NCBI GenBank assembly: GCA_963839745.1
Contig: CAWIWC010000010.1
Span: forward strand, 248,001-312,000
Origin: JAIBJN01 sp963839745
GTDB lineage: Bacteria > Actinomycetota > Thermoleophilia > Gaiellales > Gaiellaceae
DNA length: 64,000 bases
Direction of reading: 5' to 3'
The position numbers and the translations under genes are program-made. Each line of letters opens with the position of its first letter. Within the stretch, counting starts at the first letter, position 1. The notes beneath the pieces are model-generated. The model had not been told where the DNA came from. It saw only the letters and a program-made list of their open reading frames with translations, and made no database searches. Shown here piece by piece: positions 59,901-64,000 of this stretch.

Positions 59901-61098
59901 CCTCGCGCGGCTGCGCAAGGAGGTCGAGCCCGTCGACCAGGGCGCGCTCGGGCGTTTCCTGCCGGGGTGGCAGGGCGTCGACCGGCGCGCGACCCTCAGG
60001 GAGGCGCTCGTTCCGCTTCAGGGGCTCTCGCTCCCGGTCGCGCTCTGGGAGGGCGACCTGCTCCCGCGCCGGGTCCCCGGCTACCAGGCGGCCTGGCTCG
60101 ACCAGCTCACCGCCTCCGGGGAGGTCGTCTGGGTGGGCGCCGGGCTCGAGCGGGTGGCGCTGTACTTCCGCGAGGACGCCGCGGCGCTCGGTAGGCCGGG
60201 CGCGCTGCCGCCTCCCGACGGCGAGGCACACGAAGCGATCAGGGAGGCGCTCGGCGCCGGCGCGCTCTTCTGGTACGACCTCCTGGCCGCGACCGGCCTC
60301 GAGGGCGAGGCCGCACTGCCGGCGCTCTGGGATCTCGTCTGGGCGGGTGAGGCGACGAACGACGCCTGGCAGCCGCTGCGCGCGAGCCGCCGCTTCCAGG
60401 CCGCGCGCCCGCAGAAGCGCCCTCGACGGTTCTCGCGGGCCCGGGCGAACGCCATCACGGCCACGCAGGGGCGCTGGTCTTCGGCCGTCGGGCTCTTCCC
60501 GGGCGAGCCTGATCCTCGCGCACTCGCAGAGCTCCTCCTCGAGCGGCACGGGATCGTCACGCGCGACGGCGTCCGGGCCGAGGGGATCCCGGGCGGCTAC
60601 GCGCCCGTCTACCGCGAGCTGCGCAAGCTGGAGACGCTCGGCGTCTGCCGCCGCGGATACTTCGTCGAGGGGCTCGGTGGGGCGCAGTTCGCCCTCCCCG
60701 GCGCAGTCGAGCGGCTCCGCGAGAAGCCGGAGGAGGAGACCGCGCTGGTTTTCGCGGCCGCCGATCCGGCGCAACCGTACGGCGCGGCGCTCTCGTGGCC
60801 GAAGCGCTCCGGGGCACGCGCCGCGCGGGTGGCCGGCGCGCATGTCGTTCTCATCGGCGGCGAGGCTGCGCTCTTCGTCGAGCGCGGCGGGCGCTCCCTC
60901 GTGCCGCTGCGGGAGCCCGAGGAGGGCTGGCTGCGAACGGCCCTGACGGCCCTCGTCCAGCACGCGCGGGCGACCGGTCTCAAGCGCCTCGCGGTCGAGC
61001 GCTTCGACGGCGAGCCGGTGGGGGAGACCGAGGTCATGCCGCTCCTTCTCGAGGCCGGCTTCCTCGCCGGCCCGCGGCGCGCCGTGCTGCGCGCCTGA
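56905..61098 (+). CDS. lhr: Lhr-type superfamily 2 DNA helicase
   Basis: The 1,397-residue helicase is close to the usual ~1,500 residues for long Lhr proteins. Motif I is VLIQAPTGSGKTLAAFL (residues ~40-56), followed by YVSPLKALNYDVERNL, TTPESLF, the DEVH box in VVIVDEVHAVAGSKRG, LSATQRPLEEIGRFV, STIVFVNNRRLAERLALRL, and motif VI GLQRVGRAGHR. Winged-helix and beta-sheet bundle domains and the long Lhr C-terminal extension fill the rest. Actinobacterial Lhr is a 3'-5' helicase induced by DNA damage. GTG 56905 follows TAGGCT (56893-56898) by six bases. An Nei-type glycosylase gene follows, making a repair pair. Confidence 0.95.
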   Translation: MEPLAPFTPAVRTWFERTFDGPTPAQAQGWPAIASGRHVLIQAPTGSGKTLAAFLWALDRARPGEGTQVLYVSPLKALNYDVERNLRGPLAGIGSELSVAVRTGDTPPKERAAMLKSPPDILITTPESLFLMLTSRARETLGRVEVVIVDEVHAVAGSKRGAHLALSLERLERLVGEPVQRVGLSATQRPLEEIGRFVSGGRPIELVDAGTRKELDLRVVVPLEDMREPGEGGSIWPSIHPALLELVREHRSTIVFVNNRRLAERLALRLNELAETEIARAHHGSLAREQRVEVEELLKKGEIPCLVATSSLELGIDMGAVDLVIQVESPKSVARGLQRVGRAGHRLDEASKGRIFPKFRADLLESAVVAQRMKEGLIEETRVPRNPLDVLAQQIVAICAEEEIAVDELHDLVRRAWPFRDLSREQLENVLDMLAGRYPSEEFAELRPRITWDRSAGLVRGREGAQRLAVTNAGTIPDRGLFGVHLVDGGGRVGELDEEMVYEARAGQTFLLGASTWRIEEITRDRVLVSPAPGVPGLVPFWKGEGVGRPYELGEAIGRAGRELVALPDAKARDRLTGEHELDERAAGNLLTFLREQEQATGVLPSDRTIVVERFRDEIGDWRLCILTPFGARVHAPWALALAARLRESLGLEVNFIWSDDGIALHLPDADAPPPLEELLVGRDELDDLVVAELGGAALFGARFRENAARALLIPRRRPGQRTPLWQQRLKAQGLLQVARRYPDFPVVLETFRECLQDVFDLPALRALLEALRQRRIDLVEVETPSASPFASSLLFDYVATYMYEDDTPLAERRAQALALDRDLLKELLGQEELRDLIDRDAVDEVEEQLRGRAGSPDQLHDLLLRRGDLVAGEFDEELAATLEAERRVVRVRLAGGEHLIAAEDAGRYRDALGAMPPSGLPDAYLDGGEDPLGWILRRFARGRGPFTTAEVASRFALDPLRAEEILAGLDLVRGELRPGGTEREWCDPDVLRRLRRASLARLRKEVEPVDQGALGRFLPGWQGVDRRATLREALVPLQGLSLPVALWEGDLLPRRVPGYQAAWLDQLTASGEVVWVGAGLERVALYFREDAAALGRPGALPPPDGEAHEAIREALGAGALFWYDLLAATGLEGEAALPALWDLVWAGEATNDAWQPLRASRRFQAARPQKRPRRFSRARANAITATQGRWSSAVGLFPGEPDPRALAELLLERHGIVTRDGVRAEGIPGGYAPVYRELRKLETLGVCRRGYFVEGLGGAQFALPGAVERLREKPEEETALVFAAADPAQPYGAALSWPKRSGARAARVAGAHVVLIGGEAALFVERGGRSLVPLREPEEGWLRTALTALVQHARATGLKRLAVERFDGEPVGETEVMPLLLEAGFLAGPRRAVLRA

Positions 61099-61107
61099 CG
61101 CCGGTCG

Positions 61108-61860
61108 ATGCCTGAGGGCGACGCGCTCCATCGCGCGGCGGATCGGCTCCGCGTCCTCGAGGGCGAGGTCGTCGCGGTCGAGACACCGCATCCGCGCGCG
61201 GCAGTGCTGCGGCTCCCGGAGCGGCTCGACGGCCTACGCCTCGAGCGCGTCGAGGCGGTCGGGAAGAACCTCTTGCTGAGCTTCGAGGGCGGCCTGCTTC
61301 TCCGCAGCCACCTCCGCATGCACGGACGGTGGCGGGTGCAGGCAGCCGGGACGGAGCCGTTCGGGAGGCCGTGGCTCGTCCTGCGCGGTCGAGAGCGCCA
61401 GGCCGTGCTCTGGAACGGGCCCGTGCTCGAGCTCACCCGCGGCCGCTCTCCGGCAGTGGCGCGGCTCGGCCCCGACGTCCTTGCCGATCCCCCCGACCTG
61501 GACGCCATGGTCGCACGCCTCCGGGCGGCCGGCCCGTCACGGCAGGTGGGCGACGCCCTCCTCGACCAGCGCCTCCTCTCGGGTATCGGGAACATGTGGA
61601 AGACGGAGATCCTCTTCGAGGCCGAGATCTCTCCCTGGCGGCCGCTCGGAGAGCTGGAAGACGAGGATCTCCAGCGGATCGTCGGCGAGGCGGCGCGCCT
61701 CATGCGGGCGGGCCGCCGGCGGCACCGGGTGTACCGCCTGGCGGGACGGCCGTGCCGGCGCTGCGGTGAGGAGATCCGGTCGTTTCCGCAGGGCGACGAG
61801 GCCCGCATGGCCTACTGGTGCCCCGGGTGCCAGGCAGGAACGGGCCCCGCGAAGGCGTAA
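61108..61860 (+). CDS. nei: Fpg/Nei-family DNA glycosylase (endonuclease VIII-like)
   Basis: The 250-residue enzyme starts MPEGDALHRAADRL; Pro2 and Glu3 are the catalytic residues exposed after Met removal. AVGKNLLLSF supplies the conserved Lys, LRSHLRMHGRWRV the DNA-binding loop, and DQRLLSGIGNMWKTEILFEA the helix-two-turn-helix. The zinc finger is GRPCRRCGEEIRSF with YWCPGCQAG. The PEGD start and WKTE segment favour the Nei rather than the MutM group, which repairs oxidised pyrimidines. It follows lhr by nine bases. Confidence 0.92.
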   Translation: MPEGDALHRAADRLRVLEGEVVAVETPHPRAAVLRLPERLDGLRLERVEAVGKNLLLSFEGGLLLRSHLRMHGRWRVQAAGTEPFGRPWLVLRGRERQAVLWNGPVLELTRGRSPAVARLGPDVLADPPDLDAMVARLRAAGPSRQVGDALLDQRLLSGIGNMWKTEILFEAEISPWRPLGELEDEDLQRIVGEAARLMRAGRRRHRVYRLAGRPCRRCGEEIRSFPQGDEARMAYWCPGCQAGTGPAKA

Positions 61861-61869
61861 CCGTTCCGC

Positions 61870-63168
61870 GTGTCCGACCGGGCTTCCGATCGCAGCCCCC
61901 TCGACGGGGGCACGGGCAGGCCTCCCCGCTCGCCCGAGCTCTTCACCGCCCTGCGCGGCTTCTGCCTGGGCGCCTTCTTCGATCTCGGGATGGAGCTCGA
62001 GGGCGGGGCCGACATCCCGATCGCGCTCGAGGAGCACGGGGGCCCGAACCGGCCGACCCTCTACGAGTACCGGCCTCTCGTCGGCTCGTTCGTCGAGCAG
62101 CGCGCCGGCCGCCTCGCCCTCCGCGAGGACGCGCGCGAGGCTCTGTCCGCGCTGAAGGACGAGCCCGCCGCCGGAATCTTCGCCAGCGCCCACGCCGACG
62201 AGCGCATCGGCGAGGACGAGGCGCTCAGGCGCACGATCCTCATCCCGCTCCTCGTCCGCACTGCCGAGGCGCTCGGCGGCTTCGACTGGGACGACGCCGT
62301 CTTCGAGCGCGCGTACGCGGAGCTGGAACGCTCCCTGTACGGCGATCGCCGTTCCTACGCCGCCGTCACGCCGTTGGTCGGGCTGACCGCCGGCGGGGTC
62401 GCCGAGCTCGGCCGCGGCGTGCGCGTGCGCCCGGCCGCGGTCGGCGAGCTGACCGCATCCTGGCCCGACGCCGGCCGCCTGCTCCCCCGCGACTGGGGGC
62501 GCGAGGTCGACCGGACGCTGGTCCTCGAGCTGGAGGCCGAGCTCGACTCGCAGGCCTGCCGCGTCCCGGACGCCCCCGGCGAGTTCGGTCGCGCAGTGAG
62601 CGCGCTCCGGCTGGCGACGCCCGGTGCGATCGCGGCCGGGCCCGTCGTCTTCGAGCGGCTCGACTACCGGCCGTACGGCGTGCGCCCGATGCCGGCGACC
62701 TCCGCCCAGGTGCCGCCAGGTGAGGCCACTCGCCTCGACGTCTTCCGCGCGCCGCTCGTCGTCGATCTCCAGACGCGCCTTGCCGAGGCTCCCGACGAGC
62801 TGCTCGAGGCGCTCGACCGCTGGGAGCTCGCCCTCTTCCACGGTGGCGCGCACCGCTCCGACGAGCTCCGGGAGGCGCTCGACACGCTCCTCGGCTGCGA
62901 CGAGGGCCCGTGGGCGGCCGCGATGCGCGCGGCCGTGCTGCTCGGCGAGACCGCCCGCGAGCGCGAGGATCTGCTCATCTCGCTGCGCGCCCTTCTGGAC
63001 GGTGACGGCCCGGGCGCGCAGGCGGAGGACGCCGTCAGGCGCGCGCTCGTGGAGACGCTCCTGGAAGGTTCACGCGAGCGGCTCGTCGCGACGCTCGACG
63101 AGGCGCTCCTCGGCCTGCGGCCACGCCCGCAGGTGAGCACGTCCTCGCGCGTTCTCGCGGCCGGATGA
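61870..63168 (+). CDS. Hypothetical protein, large helical family
   Basis: The 432-residue soluble protein has no family recognised. It has a conserved-looking N-terminal segment (ELFTALRGFCLGAFFDLGME, LEGGADIPIALEEHGG), a central region with RPLVGSFVEQRAGRLALRED and ELERSLYGDRRSYAAVTPLV, and a C-terminal helical domain from about residue 330 (LEALDRWELALFHGGAHRSD). The frame is long, uses typical high-GC codons and starts nine bases after nei. Its stop overlaps the next small membrane gene. It may belong to the repair operon, but nothing in the sequence proves a function. Confidence 0.7.
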   Translation: MSDRASDRSPLDGGTGRPPRSPELFTALRGFCLGAFFDLGMELEGGADIPIALEEHGGPNRPTLYEYRPLVGSFVEQRAGRLALREDAREALSALKDEPAAGIFASAHADERIGEDEALRRTILIPLLVRTAEALGGFDWDDAVFERAYAELERSLYGDRRSYAAVTPLVGLTAGGVAELGRGVRVRPAAVGELTASWPDAGRLLPRDWGREVDRTLVLELEAELDSQACRVPDAPGEFGRAVSALRLATPGAIAAGPVVFERLDYRPYGVRPMPATSAQVPPGEATRLDVFRAPLVVDLQTRLAEAPDELLEALDRWELALFHGGAHRSDELREALDTLLGCDEGPWAAAMRAAVLLGETAREREDLLISLRALLDGDGPGAQAEDAVRRALVETLLEGSRERLVATLDEALLGLRPRPQVSTSSRVLAAG

Positions 63169-63386
63169 TCCCCTCGCGCGCCGACCTCCTGCGCCGGCGC
63201 CGCTGCCGGCTGCTGATCTTCGGCATGCTGCTCGGCGTCCTCCTGCCGATCTACCAGTTCAGCTGGATCACGCTCGCCGTCGGGGCGACCGGCGTGGTCG
63301 CGCTCCTGATCGTCTACCGGCGCGAATGTCGTGGCGCATTCGCGCAAGAACCGGAACACGAGGACACACACCCGCGCGATTCGTAG
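63165..63386 (+). CDS. Small membrane protein, hypothetical
   Basis: The 73-residue product has a basic start (MIPSRADLLRRRRCRLLIFG) and two membrane helices, GMLLGVLLPIYQFSWITLAV and GATGVVALLIVYR, with an acidic C-terminal tail. Its ATG overlaps the preceding stop in ATGA, suggesting translation coupling. No family is recognised. Confidence 0.6.
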   Translation: MIPSRADLLRRRRCRLLIFGMLLGVLLPIYQFSWITLAVGATGVVALLIVYRRECRGAFAQEPEHEDTHPRDS

Positions 63387-63402
63387 GCGTAGCCTCGGGC
63401 TC

Positions 63403-63645
63403 ATGGACGAGGCACGTCAAGTCATCCGCCGCCTCGAGCGGATCGAGACGCTCCAGGGCGCACGCGCGCCGACAGCGGATCTCCTCGCGGAGGTCAGGCA
63501 GCTCCTCCGCGAGGGAGAGGCCTGGCTGGCGGTCGAGCACGGGGAGGGGGCGTCCGCCAACGGGGAGGCCGGGCATGTGCAGACCGCCGCGGCGGAGGCG
63601 GCGCTTCAAGGGTGCCGCGCGACGATGCACGAGGAAAGGAGGTGA
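63403..63645 (+). CDS. Small helical hypothetical protein
   Basis: ATG 63403 opens an 80-residue frame (MDEARQVIRRLERIETLQGA, then LLAEVRQLLREGEAWLAVEH) with heptad-like leucines consistent with a coiled coil and a single late cysteine. TAGCCT (63390-63395) ends seven bases before it, giving a possible leaderless message. It precedes the agmatinase-like gene by 42 bp. Function is unknown. Confidence 0.6.
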   Translation: MDEARQVIRRLERIETLQGARAPTADLLAEVRQLLREGEAWLAVEHGEGASANGEAGHVQTAAAEAALQGCRATMHEERR

Positions 63646-63672
63646 TGCCCGAAGAAACCGGCAGGACCGCCC

Positions 63673-63678
63673 TATAAT
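63673..63678 (+). promoter_or_regulatory. Consensus -10 hexamer TATAAT before the agmatinase-like gene
   Basis: TATAAT ends nine bases before ATG 63688, again suggesting an (almost) leaderless transcript. No matching -35 is visible at the usual distance. Confidence 0.5.
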
Positions 63679-63687
63679 CGCGCCCCG

Positions 63688-64000
63688 ATGCCGCGCTACG
63701 GGCCGCCCGACGCGTTCGAGACGCCGCGCTTTTCGGGCCCGCGGACGTTCATGCGGCTCCCGCACGTCCGCGACCTCGAGGACGTCGACGTGGCGATCGT
63801 CGGTATCCCGACCGACGGAGCCGTCGTCTACCGCACCGGCGCCCGCTTCGGGCCGGAGGGGATCCGCAGCGCGTCGGTGATGCTGCGCAACTACAACCCG
63901 CTGCTCGGCGTGAACGTCGTTGACAAGCTCTCGCTCGTCGATTACGGCGACGTGCCCACGGTCCCGGGCTCGACCGCCGACTCGCTCGAGCGCTCCGCCG
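63688..64000 (+). CDS. speB: Agmatinase-like ureohydrolase, N-terminal part (cut by window end)
   Basis: The 104 visible residues start MPRYGPPDAFETPRFSGPRT and match agmatinase/arginase-family proteins: VDVAIVGIPTDGAVVYRTGA, RFGPEGIRSASVMLRNYNPL, then VVDKLSLVDYGDVPTVPGS. This is the standard N-terminus before the first manganese ligands. Agmatinases split agmatine to putrescine and urea; related guanidino-acid hydrolases have the same N-terminus, so specificity is uncertain. The remainder lies beyond 64000. Confidence 0.8.
   Translation, partial: MPRYGPPDAFETPRFSGPRTFMRLPHVRDLEDVDVAIVGIPTDGAVVYRTGARFGPEGIRSASVMLRNYNPLLGVNVVDKLSLVDYGDVPTVPGSTADSLERSA

Noticed and set aside
56866..61191. A 1,441-codon open frame on the minus strand opposite lhr
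   Set aside because: It mirrors the helicase codons, is dominated by Arg/Glu/Leu/Ala without any domain, and long antisense frames are expected at this GC content.

Overview
The window is very GC-rich, densely packed, and reads as a chromosome segment of a high-GC Gram-positive actinobacterium. The best guess is a deep-branching class such as Thermoleophilia (inference). Supporting signs are the MoeZ/CysO/CysM/Mec cysteine pathway, a PadR-HAAS gene pair, an ECF sigma factor paired with a membrane beta-propeller protein, GTG starts and ATGA/GTGA stop-start overlaps, and several start codons lying 6-9 nt behind a -10-like hexamer. I see no rRNA, tRNA, transposase, integrase or CRISPR array.

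Region 1 (1-32.5 kb) is an accessory cell-surface polysaccharide locus. It holds a probable PIG-L deacetylase end, a methyltransferase, two GT4 glycosyltransferases, a kinase-acetyltransferase fusion, a DegT-type PLP enzyme, a FemAB-like acetyltransferase, a DUF218 protein, a Wzz-BY-kinase, a Wzy/WaaL-type polymerase, a D-glucuronyl C5-epimerase, a formyltransferase-like enzyme and a polysaccharide deacetylase. Two paralogous secreted beta-helix proteins face each other in inverted orientation around the epimerase-to-deacetylase block. Next come two secreted LamG/Ig/metallophosphoesterase proteins, one about 2,200 residues long with eight tandem Ig-like repeats. The locus closes with the initiating sugar-phosphate transferase, glmS, and a sulfotransferase a little further on. 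Together they could make a polymerised, surface-displayed, amino-sugar and uronic-acid-containing polysaccharide that is epimerised, deacetylated and perhaps sulfated.

Region 2 (32.5-45 kb) is mostly housekeeping. Its highlight is an overlapping operon of a rhodanese-E1 protein (MoeZ-like), a single reading frame fusing the sulfur carrier CysO (ending Gly-Gly) to cysteine synthase CysM, and the JAMM protease Mec. A TPR protein, the primary-type sigma factor with a clear promoter, an AlkZ-like protein, an M20 peptidase, proline dehydrogenase, an HxlR regulator, an amidohydrolase, a duplicated histidine-bearing lipoprotein and a cupredoxin follow.

Region 3 (45-64 kb) holds a frameshifted SdrD-like surface protein, a LuxR-type response regulator, the ECF sigma/propeller pair, three peptidoglycan hydrolases, acyl-CoA dehydrogenase, an HhH-GPD repair protein, PadR-HAAS, the helicase Lhr, an Nei-type glycosylase, three unknowns and the start of an agmatinase-like gene.

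Apparent single-base indels cluster at 1.0-1.9, 17.7-26.9, 32.45, 45.7-47.4 and 55.5-55.7 kb and break otherwise recognisable proteins. Elsewhere frames are intact. Uncorrected consensus errors are the simplest explanation, and the affected genes are annotated here as reconstructed spans.
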